DNA from: Tipula vernalis
Lineage: Eukaryota; Arthropoda; Insecta; Diptera; Tipulidae
Reading direction: 5' to 3'
Assembly (NCBI GenBank): GCA_958295665.1
Contig: OY282558.1
Span: 354,063,034-354,127,033 of the forward strand
Length of the DNA: 64,000 nt
Part shown: positions 19,401 to 28,599 of the stretch, in pieces
Layout of the letters: every line of letters starts with the position of its first letter
Position numbering within the stretch: position 1 is the stretch's first letter
Made by a program: the position numbers and the translations under genes
Notes under the pieces: model-generated
What the model saw: only the letters and a program-made list of their open reading frames with translations
What the model was told of the DNA's origin: nothing
The model's database searches: none

Positions 19401-20467
19401 GCGCGCAACTTTGTACACAATATTTAAGGAAGAAATATTGGATATTACGAAGTCGTGTATTGATACGAGGAATGATACATAAATGTGTGACATGCTGTCG
19501 ACACCGGCAACAGGCAGCTCAACAGCTAATGGCCGACCTACCAGGATATAGGTTATCACCAACGCCAGCGTTCTACCATTGTGGCGTCGATTATGCGGGA
19601 CCAGTTCAATTAAAGCAAAGTCGGAATGTAACAGTCAAAGGTTATATCGCAGTATTCGTATGTATGGTGTACAAAGCGGTACACCTCGAGCTAGTAAGTA
19701 AAATGGATGCCCATTCATTCGTCGCCTCCCTGACCAGGTTTATAAACCTACGGGCTGGTGCAGTCCACCATATGTATAGCGACAACGGTACCAATTTCGT
19801 GGGGGCGAACAGAATATTGCGAGAGGCATTCGAATTATGGCAAAATTCAGCAGTAGCAGAACACCTGCAATCCCACTCCATTCAGTGGCATTATAACCCA
19901 CCCAACGCCCCTCATCATGGCGGGTTATGGGAAGCCGCCGTCAAATCAATGAAGCATCATCTCAAGCGAGTTGGAGGAGCGCAGTTGTACACATATGAGG
20001 AGCTAGCCACGCTACTGGCGAAAATAGCAGCTTGCCTGAATTCCAGACCATTGACACCAATAAGCGATGACCCTACTGATTTGTCAGTGCTATCACCAGG
20101 GCATTTCCTGACGGGTCAGCCCATCATATCACCGTACGAAACGTTGTTGGTGGAAGTACCCATGAACAGGTTGTCGGCATGGCAAAAAATACAGCAACTA
20201 CAGCAGCAATTCTGGAACCGTTGGACCCAAGAATATATATCGGAACAGCAACGTCGTAACAAGTGGGCGGAGGTTGAGCGAGAGTTGAAAATCGGAGACC
20301 TAGTATTCATAAAGAACGAGATAACACCCCCAAGCAGATGGATGATGGCCAGGATAATTGAAGTTTATCCGGGACGGGATGGGAAGATACGAACGTGTAA
20401 GGTGAAGACGGAAAAGGGTGAATTAGTGCGACCCATCACCCAACTATGTCTGCTGCCCGTCGATTAA
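16460..20467 (+). CDS. pol: Pol polyprotein (PR-RT-RNase H-IN-DUF5641)
   Basis: 1335 codons, likely translated only as a Gag-Pol fusion by readthrough of the UAG at 16457. Counting from the GTG at 16511 as residue 1, the aspartic protease DTGA is at 32-35. The reverse transcriptase has the first catalytic Asp in ISADI (D355) and YMDD at 431-434. The Pao-type RNase H has D601, E645, D675 and D721. The integrase zinc finger is H957-H962-C992-C995, and the integrase core is D1027 (GVDYAG), D1091 (SDNGTNF) and E1141 (GLWEAAVKS). The C-terminal DUF5641-type domain is at about 1215-1315, rich in Trp and with GDLVFIK. All catalytic residues are present and no internal stop is seen, so the enzyme set looks functional. 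A start at the GTG is not needed and is unlikely in an insect mRNA. Confidence 0.95.
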   Translation, partial: QLNPLKASEHKIQSVCQVVSKVPQVVLATVWVRLRFGQTFSRPIRMIWDTGAQVNIITNSVVKELKLVRSAAKVGIKGIDGKAARTKGEVQLELWHGQLGQTITTKRFVIIMNLIPDHPQRSFQPGEFSDTVKQDLADPRYFEQGSIEGVIGTEIAAAHIKPGMERSSTGLLAQSTSLGWIISGEGGFASPEEEPRTIGVVVKEEIRSLIQRLWEVEEMEERPISMEDQYCEDNFRETVIKENNRYSVTIPLRPEAELGESKAMAVRRFFSQESKFKRDPEYRQKYVEFMEEYEKMGHMMQATPVVQGELHNYIPHHAVAVDRKFRVVFDGSAKTSNGNSLNDIQYIGPRLQKDLLDIIIKFRTGRIAISADICKMFRQVRIQPIHWNLQRIVWRADPNEPLRDYWLTVVTYGLASSPYLAVKALNQCAVEAVKKKPKAAQVVNEDFYMDDMLASVESEGEAMELKKDVTKILRGGGFELTKWRSNCLKVMEEEMEAKVVELQNNTSVLGVIWDFVEDEFRFKVQERDQPNLMTKRYITSEAARVFDPQGWVTPVTMKAKLFIQELWRMGSSWDESLPTSLRQEWKIFYDELKFINELRIPRWLETSASRRMQIHIFSDASTKAYGAVVYARVCVGDQWSAKLLCSRSRVAPIKLVTIPRLELCAVELGTKLIPRLMETPMFKEANIYIWTDSEIVLYWLRKPVNELRTFVANRVSRILRGTIVEQFRHIKSENNPADLISRGIKAENLINNKLWWQGPAMLEGTREEWPDWTPRRIDLETHSQVRTECRERSTEVSNVFMTVRLEEDETKSLLEKVSSIESVCRITAYVIRFCRQCFAPIYKRRGNDKDTRGGLLNTPEVLQLPGNGNEIIIKIKEVEIPVKKLTIEEIDNGLNYWLIASQKQSFPEEYKAIQNGKAISRSSRLWMLTPWMDEKGLVRITGRLGNAQLSVEQRRPIVLDPGALISRRIAERAHKELCHGGAQLCTQYLRKKYWILRSRVLIRGMIHKCVTCCRHRQQAAQQLMADLPGYRLSPTPAFYHCGVDYAGPVQLKQSRNVTVKGYIAVFVCMVYKAVHLELVSKMDAHSFVASLTRFINLRAGAVHHMYSDNGTNFVGANRILREAFELWQNSAVAEHLQSHSIQWHYNPPNAPHHGGLWEAAVKSMKHHLKRVGGAQLYTYEELATLLAKIAACLNSRPLTPISDDPTDLSVLSPGHFLTGQPIISPYETLLVEVPMNRLSAWQKIQQLQQQFWNRWTQEYISEQQRRNKWAEVERELKIGDLVFIKNEITPPSRWMMARIIEVYPGRDGKIRTCKVKTEKGELVRPITQLCLLPVD

Positions 20468-20475
20468 GGGGTTCG

Positions 20476-20563
20476 TAACATTCGACACTGGTTTTCCTCA
20501 TTTTTTGCGGAAAGGTTTTTTTTGGGGGTTTTCCCAGTGTCCTCGAGCGAATGCTGAATGTTA
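20476..20563 (+). other. Stem-loop in the retrotransposon 3' untranslated region
   Basis: Soon after the pol stop, TAACATTC (20476-20483) and ACACTGG (20485-20491) are mirrored by CCAGTGT (20534-20540) and GAATGTTA (20556-20563). A 15-nt bulge lies on the 3' side and a T- and G-rich loop in the middle. A 15-bp interrupted stem is well above the local background. Its role (stability, packaging, end formation) is unknown. Confidence 0.6.
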
Positions 20564-20623
20564 AGAACGAACCAAGCGGAAACAAGAAAAGCAAAGTTGT
20601 AGAGAACACCAATAAAGAGGTTG

Positions 20624-20775
20624 GAGGAACGTCGTCCCTCAAGGTGGCCAGGTTGTTACGGCCGTAAGGAGAAGAAACTATAGTATGACAGAAGAACATC
20701 AGTACAGGATTTTGAGGAACTCCGTCCCTCAAGATGGCCAGGTTGTTACGGCCGTAAAAGGAAAACCATAGAGTA
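20624..20775 (+). repeat. Duplicated junction of 3' UTR and LTR start
   Basis: GAGGAAC..CGTCCCTCAAG.TGGCCAGG followed by TTGTTACGGCCGTAA occurs twice, 90 bp apart (units from 20624 and 20714). The second is the true 3' LTR boundary, since the 5' LTR matches from 20744 on. The first holds a diverged copy of the first LTR bases (TGTTACGGCCGTAAGG at 20654). It looks like an old slippage or recombination product that preserved a second LTR-end-like sequence. No clear polypurine tract directly abuts the LTR. Confidence 0.75.
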
Positions 20776-21176
20776 GTAGAAAATAATATAATTTGCATTG
20801 TATAAAAAAGCAGCATCTTCTATGCGATCCTGTAGAGATAAATGTTACGTTTAAAATTGTAATAGTATTTGTGTACATAGAAAATATGTATGCAAAAGAA
20901 ATGTATATAATATGAAAAGTATATAAGGAATATGTATGTCGTGGTAATAGAAAAAAGAAGGAATATAAAAAATGTGGAATTAATATAAAAAAGATCATAG
21001 TGGTGTAGAGATCGAAAGAGTAAAGTAAAATAAATTAATTAATCGTGAAAAAGGGAATTTTGGGTTTTGTATTGGAAAAAGGGGTTATAGTTTCGGACTA
21101 AAGGAATTTGGGAAATTTCTATTAAGGAATCACGCGGGTTTGTGGAAAAGCAAGCGGATTAAGCAAGGTCGTATCA
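20744..21176 (+). repeat. 3' LTR
   Basis: 433 bp, TGTTACGG to GTATCA, matching the 5' LTR apart from the missing extra 101-bp copy. It holds TATATAAG at 20920-20927 and a poly(A)-signal-like AATAAA at 21029-21034. Confidence 0.95.
21029..21034 (+). terminator. Candidate poly(A) signal in the 3' LTR
   Basis: AATAAA, about 105 bp downstream of the TATA-like box of the same LTR. The position is compatible with an R region end soon after. Motif only. Confidence 0.4.
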
Positions 21177-21181
21177 GTCAT
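21177..21181. repeat. Target-site duplication GTCAT, right
   Basis: Second copy of the duplication seen at 10353-10357. Together they define the exact insertion site. Confidence 0.9.
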
Positions 21182-21204
21182 CAACAATTTTAGTCATGAA
21201 TAGA

Positions 21205-21585
21205 TACACAACGAGTTAAAATTATCGAAGCCTATTATGCAAACGGGCATTCAAAACGAAAGCACATCGCGCATTACATGATTTTTTGGTGTTAATAATC
21301 GATCAATTGAGCGTGCAGTTTTGATTATCGTGCAATGAAAAAATCGTCCAATTTGAATATAGAAACTGGATCGATAGCAGATGTGAAATCACCAATACGT
21401 GTGCGTATAGGCCGATCAGCCGAAAATATTGCTGCCATACTTGTAGGTGTGGTCGAGAGCCGAGGCAGATCAACCCGTCATCGTGCGCAGTAATTAAACC
21501 TATCAAGAACCACATTACGTCGGATTTTAACAAAAAAATTAAGTAAGGACGCTTACAAAATTCAGTTCATGCATCAATTGACTTA
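21205..21585 (+). pseudogene. Mariner-like transposase, N-terminal relic (DUF4817-type)
   Basis: Readings in several frames give TQRVKIIEAYYANGHSKRKH, then DVKSPIRVRIGRSAENIAAI, then RTTLRRILTKKLSKDAYKIQ. This is the helix-turn-helix region of the insect mariner-like transposases with a DUF4817 domain. Stops and frameshifts break it and no catalytic part follows. It begins only about 30 bp right of the BEL/Pao insertion. The relic at 32862-33470 is the C-terminal half of the same kind of protein but on the other strand, so they are separate fragments. Confidence 0.65.
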
Positions 21586-21696
21586 CTAATTGCTTTTTAT
21601 ATACGTGCTAATGCAAGAGCCTAACATTCATTTTTAATACTCCGTAAACAATCGTAAACTATCATCAATCCCATAACAAAAAAAAAAATTACTCAC

Positions 21697-22114
21697 CTTC
21701 CCCGCCAACACCCGGATTTTTAAAGATGTACATACTTTGTGGAATCGCCGGCTTTTTATACCCCAATAGCCAGCATAACTCCTTCACCTGATTACTAAAT
21801 GTTACACTATTAAATATGGGATGATCGGTATGCAATGCATGACCAATTTTATTTAGTGCTAATTCTGGTTCCACCACCAGATCACCATTTTTGTCTAACG
21901 CATTCTCTTCATAAAAATAACATATTTTATCACCGGAATTTAAAAAATACTGCTCCTTATTTTGGCTCTGTGCCGAAGGATTTGAGGATGCATTAAATAC
22001 TTTTCTATCCTCTTTTGGTGCTTCTCGACATAAATCACGTGCCGCCGACTTTAATTCTTCAATTTCGGCTTCTGTTAGAAAATCATCAATGACAACAAAA
22101 CCGTCGGATTCCAA
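21697..22114 (-). CDS. PHYHD1: Internal exon of a PHYHD1-like phytanoyl-CoA dioxygenase domain protein
   Basis: A single 418-bp exon on the minus strand, entered by a good acceptor (TCTCATCTCATTTCAG before it) and left by a donor (GAAG|GTGAGT at 21697/21696). It starts in phase 0 and leaves one base of a codon over. The 139 residues align without gaps of note to the N-terminal half of animal PHYHD1: DGFVVIDDFLT at the start, then YFLNSGDKICYFYEEN, NKIGHALHTDHP and QSMYIFKNPGVGGE at the end. The family is Fe(II)/2-oxoglutarate dependent; the iron-binding HxD and distal His are expected in the next exon, which I do not find. First and later exons are therefore outside the window or in unrecognised sequence. 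The BEL/Pao element lies downstream on this strand, so probably within an intron. Confidence 0.88.
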
Positions 22115-24880
22115 CTGAAATGAGATGAGACAAAAAAAAAATATGGTTATCATTTACGATAGTTTAATGACTTATCTAGTGACAAGGTTTAAAGGAAATG
22201 AGATGAATCCATCGTATATATACTGTCTTTACGTAAATATAAACTTTTCTAGAAGAAAATATAAATACGATTTAGCGTTTATTTGGCGGCTATCCAAAAT
22301 CACAGAAACACATTCGTCTCTTCGAGTTGTTTACTCGTCATCATCATTAAAATTTTGTAATAAAGTGACATAAAATGTAAAGGTGCGATAAGATTTTTTC
22401 TTTTTAAAGTGTCTAAATTTAGCATCAAACGAGAAGAGAAATGAAATGAATGACACATATTCGCTTAAGTGAAACTTCATTCAGTTTTCGTTTGAAATAG
22501 ATGTTGAAGTCTAATAATGAAGAAATATGTTTTGTTAAACCATTACTGCAGACATGACTAACAGTTTTTCTGTATGCTTGTTATGAACAATTCAAAAGGA
22601 AATTTCCGTTTATTTTGAAAAACTTTACGTATGACAGGTTTCAAAATCAAAATGATCAATAGGGTATCGTCGGTCTATTAAATTGAGACAGATCTTATCT
22701 ATCTAAAAATGTAAAATATATATTGGAATGACATATTTTTGGATTATGTGTGGGATGTTATTTAAATCAGCTGTGATCCATAAATATAAATGGGGTTTAC
22801 GTATTTTAAATAGATTTTTTGATATGTGAAATTTATTTATTTATTTAGTTGTGGGCTCACGAGATTGATCATTGGAACGTAGAGGTAATTTAGTGACTCG
22901 TTTTGTGATAAATTTTATGTTTGTCAGGATAAGTTACTAAGTAGATTAAATTAATTGTCCAAATTTAAAATTGTCCACTTTAAAAAAGTCATATTTGATA
23001 ATTTAAAATATTTTGTATTTTCGACTATCATAAACAACAATGGCAAGCTAAATCTGTTAAGGTAAGCATCCAGAAGATATAAAAGAAGGGCAGACAATAC
23101 AAAGAGATCAAAAATTACTTAATCGAGACAAACAGACTTAACAATGACAAGAAATTGTAAGTGGAAATTTACTATGGTATGTATGTATTTGATAAATAGG
23201 AAAGTTACAAATGACATAACCAAATGTTATTGTAAGGAAAAACGATTTTTACATGCGCACAATGACTTGAAAATTAATAATGTTGGAGTAAGGCAAGCCA
23301 TCTTTATAGCGGTTGGCAGTAAAACATTTTATCCATAACATAGTTACATGATCTACTAAACGGCTTATTATCGGAAAAGGAGGTTAAAATGAATTTAGAT
23401 TAAAAAATCAAAATATGTGTAAGGAATTTGAAACATTTAATTAATTAATCATTATCCTGAATAAATGCGTTATACGAAATATGATAACCTGCAAGTTGTA
23501 ACTCAACTTGCATCATTTTGCATTTTTTTTTATTCATATTCTCTAAGGCCTCATTTAGACTCAAGAAGGGCAGAACCGACAACTCTTGAGATGAGATACA
23601 GAAAAAAATTATTTAATTCCTGCGTCTGAAGATGAAGTTAGGTTTTGGAAACTTGCATTTTACCCGATTTTTTACCCGAGAATAATTTCGAGCGACTCCG
23701 GCATGTTCAACCGAAATGGCTAGGATGGACAAGGACACGTATACATTTTTCACAAGCCAAAATTCAGTTATACGATTTCAGTGAATTAGACCGTCATCTT
23801 ATTAGAAAACTTAGCTTTTCTCTCGGTGGGGTTCCGAAATGATAGAAGATGGCCTTCACGTATGCCAATCATCCTCGCTGTTCATACTATGTAGTGAACG
23901 CAAAACTGTGCTTGCTGAACAGAAAGCCCCTCTCAAAAACCCATTCAATAATGTTGAATACCCTCTGGGTTAAAAAAAAAATATTTTTCAATTACATCCT
24001 TGATCAGTCAGCGGCTCATGCTTCCCCTTATAAATCATATTACAATAATTGTGGAAGCGACTTGTGAGATTGTAGTTGTTCGAAATTTTTTTAGCTGATT
24101 TATGCTGTGTTAAAAGCTCTTTCAGCAGATTTATACTTTTTATAGAAATTCTAACGGTCTTAACCACTCCATGTACCTCTCGTGGTGTTATGGTTTTTTG
24201 TTCTGTCAGGCCGAAACCCCACAGGATAAACAACAATTCTAGATGGTTAATAACATGATAATTATAGTAATAATGAACTTGCTTGGGGCAAAATATCGTT
24301 CGACATCATTTAATTAATTGAAAGCATGCCCAAACTATTGGCAAAAGACAAATAATAACGCCCAAAATGTATTTTTATTTTCAATTTATTAACATGATTG
24401 AAGTTTTTCGTGATGCAAAAATTGGTGATGTATTTAGTTATGAAGCACAGTACATTTTTATTACCCTGATTTGTATTAAAAATTTTATATACTGTAAGTG
24501 TACTTCGCAATGATGATTCGGTGATTCGCCTAACATTGCCCCGTTCCAATATTACAAGAAGGTTCACTTTAAAGTCACTGAACAGTAGGTTGCCAAATTA
24601 TTACGGGCATATCGTATTCTATCGTATGCTTATACTAAACATTAATTAAACATTTTGAAACGCGGCTACAAGAAACTTTAATATTGCATTTAAAGGTGCA
24701 TTCAAAGTACAAAGTAAAGCTTTATTCTCAATACTATTTGTGCTAAAAGTAGAAATATATTTTTTAATCTAAATATTATGAATTTAGTTATAAATTTAGA
24801 TTCCTATATTTATAATAAGTCCATATTAGTATAAGTACTATTTAGTACTTATAATATTTAAAATTTATTAATTGTACTTA
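22115..24880. other. No further gene recognised (likely intron or upstream region of the PHYHD1-like gene)
   Basis: AT-rich. I looked for a first PHYHD1 exon on the minus strand and did not find a convincing one. Open frames at 23144-23338, 23645-23842, 24076-24258 (+) and 23988-24236, 24310-24567 (-) have no recognisable similarity. Confidence 0.5.
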
Positions 24881-24881
24881 G

Positions 24882-25222
24882 ACTGCAGACCAATAGTCTG
24901 GTAAATTGTTCTTTTAGGTACTTTCTTTTTAATAGTGTACAGGGTAAATTCAAATACTGTACTAAAAAGTTAGGTAAAATATGAAAAGAAAGTAAATGAC
25001 GTTGTTGTTAACTTTTGACGTGTCAGTGATTTTTGTAAAATTTCTCTTTTCCATTATATGTACAATACTATATAGTATACTCATAATAAAATAAATTTTA
25101 TTTTTAAATAACAATTTTTTGCACCTATTAGCCAGCGATTTCAACCCTCCAAATGCGGTAACTTTGTACTAAAATTGAAATTTACTGTACTAAATGAATT
25201 ACCCGACTATTGCTCCACAGCC
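24882..25222. mobile_element. Small foldback MITE
   Basis: CTGCAGACCAATAGTCTGGT at 24883 is mirrored by ACCCGACTATTGCTCCACAG ending at 25220. Further in, TACAGGGTAAATTCAAATAC and TACTAAAAAGTTA have mirrored partners at 25150-25185. About 340 bp, non-coding, class unknown. Confidence 0.55.
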
Positions 25223-25435
25223 TTAAAATGTAATTTTGGTTTGTGCACTAAAAATCAGAAGTGCTAAAATTACTTATTGTCAAATTTACTAGTTCTATTC
25301 ATATTAATCTAAACTTATTTATCGCCCTGAGAGCTGTTCTGCCCAGCTGGCCCAAAACGCCAAAGGGGAACAATACATATATGCAATATTTTGAGCTAGG
25401 TCCGCTAGAAATAGCTTTTTCCTTAAGATAAGTCA

Positions 25436-26302
25436 AATTTAGACTGTGTCCGAAACTTATGATAAATTTTTTTTAGTACTAATTTTAGACATTTATTTGA
25501 AAACACCGCATACACCTAAATTATCACAGTTAATTCTTAAGATAATTTTTGACATCTCCAACATAAATTCATTTAATCATTGATCAAGTCGCTTTAGAGT
25601 CAAAGAAATTGATTGTCCTCACTCGCTGCTGTGAAGATGAATTATTTTCAACTGGAACGATTCCATTTCTCTTGCTATAATTTTTATTGCCATTTAAATA
25701 ATATATTTAAGCCTTAACTAGTGTTAAACGGCAGACCTAATATTTGTTAATTGAACTGGTATTTAGAGTAACATGTAAGAGAATTGTGGGGATGGATATT
25801 ATACTTAATAGTTTCATTTCTGGTTTAAATATTCGCCTTAAAGGTGATTAGGCCAACTTCCTATGTCTGCGAATGTATATATCGCTTATCCTCTGGTTCT
25901 AATCGCTTTACACTTATTTAGCACCATAGCCTATAATTTTAAAAAATATTAGCCAATTAATAAAAATGAACCAGTGGGTCTATTTTCCAAATCCTGACAA
26001 CTCAAAAGCATGAATCCGGATTGCAGATTTTATTGAATATTTCATTAACCGTAACATAAACCATCAAGTTTACTTTTGAGTACAAGTCAGGTTATTTTCT
26101 GTCCAAAAATATTACTATTTCTCGGAAATTACTGTATTGAAAACCAAAAAATATACGAGACGGAGAAATGTGCCATAAAATTATTACACTATTCGGGCAG
26201 CATAACAAACAATTCAAAAAATCAAATAATTTTCAAATAAATGTCAAAAATTAGTACTAAAAATATTTATCACAGGTTTCGGGTATAGTCGTAGATAAAT
26301 AA
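25436..26302. mobile_element. Foldback MITE family E, copy 1
   Basis: The left arm, GTCCGAAACTTATGATAAAT then TTAGTACTAATTTTAGACAT near 25450-25500, is mirrored at 26230-26290 (ACAGGTTTCGGG at the end, TTAGTACTAAAAATATTTAT inward). It also holds GAAAACACCGCATACACC and TATTCGGGCAGCATAAC, both shared with the copy at 37090-37790. No coding capacity. Confidence 0.6.
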
Positions 26303-27478
26303 TAAGTTTTTACTTTTATTACATACATATATTATTTAGTACAAGTCACCTGTAAGTATATACATACTTACACTTTAGCTTGAAGTCATTCCATTTTAAT
26401 TTCAATCAATGACAATGTGTGAATTATGCGGACATCTACAATATAAAACGTTCGAAGAGGACAAAAAGTGTAGGAACCGGAAAAAGGACTAAATTTCTGG
26501 GAAACTCTTTCCAACTAGGATTATTCCTCGAAAAATACGATCCTAATGTGTAAGTTATTAGATGTAAGAGAAAATACTGTCGCTTTGATTACCTAAACTT
26601 CTGTTCATTATTTTTGGCTAGTCTGTAGCAAGCTTGACTTGAAACTAGGTTCCTTAGGTAGGTTAGCATGTGGTACGTTAATAAATGTCAAATTCTTTGG
26701 GACTAAAAAACTGAGCTAAGGCCAAAAAAAACCAGATCATTTTCTACCATCGTTAGTTACAGTTATGTTGCTCTAGATCTGTTTTTTAGTACCAAAGAGT
26801 TCAATTAAATCGTTCGAAAAAGTTTATTAATTCGTTTAATCATTTCGATGTGTCAACATGTCTGAAGGAAAGCTGCACTTGAAACACTGTGTACGCTGTG
26901 AGTTCCAAAAACCATTGAAAAGCTTGTGATTTAGTGTTACAACTTTCTGATTGGGTACCACACGTAGATTGTAGAAAATGGGGAATTTAATTTTAAAGTT
27001 TAAAAAAAAACCAAGATTTTCTAAAAACCAAGATTTGGATAATATCAAGATTTTGAAAATCATGATTTCGATACGTTCCCAAATCTTGTTTGTCAGAAAC
27101 TAGAGCTGTTTTTAGACCGCTTTATTCAGGAAGGAAACTCCGCCATCAACGCCAAAAGTATGAATGCATCAGAAGAAGGTTATGCTGTGTTGTTGGTGGG
27201 ATCGCAAGGGGTTTTAGTATGATGCCTATATTTATTCAGATTCCAACAACACTTTTTTAAAGTAAATTAATACGTAAGTTTTTGGGGTATCCAGAGACGA
27301 TGAAAGCATTTTTCGTTTGCTAAAGCGACGCCTTCCTTTACACGGGATTGGATAAGTTGTTAGAACGCTGGCAAACAGTAATAACTTTATTTTGTTTTCC
27401 TTTATTTTACAATCTATTTCCTTACGAGACATTAAGTTAATGTTTTGTCTTAAGTTTTAGATTTAAATGTACATATAT
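26303..27478. other. No recognisable feature
   Basis: AT-rich, with only short open frames of no known similarity on either strand. Confidence 0.45.
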
Positions 27479-27479
27479 C

Positions 27480-28095
27480 TAGGACCTATTTGGCAAATCA
27501 AAAATTTGTGATGTTTTAATCTCTCCCTCACTGTGGTAGTGGGAAGGTAACTGACCAAATCGTTGGATGAATTGACAATCTTGAGTAATAACTGGCACTG
27601 GAATCCCTAATTTCTTCCCGTATTGTTGAGAACTGTACAGCAAGTCTCTGTAAATTATATCTTTTGATAAGCACCATGGAGCATCTACTTTGATTCTTAG
27701 ACATTTGTACTGGAACCACTGAACCACGGTATAAAACCGAAATGGTTATAGGATCTAGCCAATCTTCTCTTACTTCAGTAATTGATGCGCATATGTTGTC
27801 CCAGTAACTAACTGATAAGCGGGCTCCGAATTCACTATTTCTTCTCCGAGATCGAGAAATTTGCGAGTTTCAACTTCTTTGTAAACACTGCAACCTCTAT
27901 AATTTGCTGAATCAACTTCCATTAGAGAGCACGCATTTTGATTTGTGAGATGTTCAGCTGTACATTTCACACATCTGGGTCTGGGTTTCACACGTCTGAG
28001 TCCCGACTTTATAGAGCGGGAGTGGCATTTTCGTACCACTTCGCCTCTTGTTAAAGATATTAACAACAACGTGGCCCAGGTCAATTAACCCACTT
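27480..28095 (-). pseudogene. Internally deleted Jockey-like LINE (ORF1 zinc knuckle joined to RT tail)
   Basis: On the minus strand, 28080-27780 reads CHSRSIKSGLRRVKPRPRCV, KCTAEHLTNQNAC and SANYRGCSVYKE, the zinc-knuckle part of a Jockey-clade ORF1 (CVKC...H, then NYRGC). Right after it, 27727-27480 reads FQYKCLRIKVDAPWCLSKDI and RDLLYSSQQYGKKLG, then a DLPNRS end. This is the C-terminal tail of Jockey ORF2 after the RT. The endonuclease and RT catalytic core that should lie between are missing. So this is a deletion product. Upstream frames to about 28600 may be more of ORF1 but I cannot be sure. Confidence 0.65.
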
Positions 28096-28599
28096 TTAAA
28101 ATCTTCAATGTTAATTTATGGATGAAAGTTTCATGTGACCAACTGGAGGTTTTATTCGTTGGAACGAATGAAATAGGTAGTTTCATTTCGGCAGTGCTTT
28201 AAGCACCAACGAATGTACCATTCACAAAAATTTGAGGCGCTATTATAATTTCTGTGTTTTGCTTGGGGCGATTCATATTATGTAGAAAAATGCACTGCAG
28301 GTGCCGCTAATTAGGAGTCGTTTATCTTTTCTCTACACTTTTTGTTGGCCATGGTTTCTTCATCATTATCTCCGATAGACAGATATGGGCGATGTGGACA
28401 CAATTGGATTACCCAACTCCTTAGGTTGTCCTGATTGTGGAAGTAGTTGCAATGTTAATGGAGATTGGAGAACAATTGAGTTGTTGGGATGACAAGGTTT
28501 CTTTTGATTTAGATCCTTTTGTGTCGTTTGAAGCAAACTACCTGATGAAGTTTGAGGATTTTTGAAAAACATAAATGAGACTCAGTCAAACTCAGTAAC

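Larger units (their letters stand above)
10358..21176 (+). mobile_element. Complete BEL/Pao LTR retrotransposon
   Basis: A 10.8-kb element with LTRs beginning TGTTACGG and ending GTATCA, flanked by GTCAT duplications. Order: 5' LTR (534 bp), 2.8-kb leader with tandem arrays, small gag-like ORF, second gag with a DUF1759-type capsid region, in-frame UAG, pol (PR-RT-RH-IN-DUF5641), 3' untranslated region with a stem-loop, 3' LTR (433 bp). RT and integrase motifs and the DUF5641 tail place it in BEL/Pao rather than Gypsy or Copia. Apart from the 101-bp extra copy in the 5' LTR, I see no difference between the LTRs, and all catalytic residues are kept, so it is likely very young and perhaps active. 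No env gene is present. Its composition is visibly richer in G and C than the surroundings. Confidence 0.95.

Noticed and set aside
20654..20743. 3' LTR starting at the inner TGTTACGG (20654)
   Set aside because: The 5' LTR matches only from 20744 on; sequence after 20670 diverges from it.
10358..21176. Endogenous retrovirus with env
   Set aside because: After DUF5641 the pol frame ends and only 276 bases of untranslated sequence precede the 3' LTR, so there is no room for an envelope gene.
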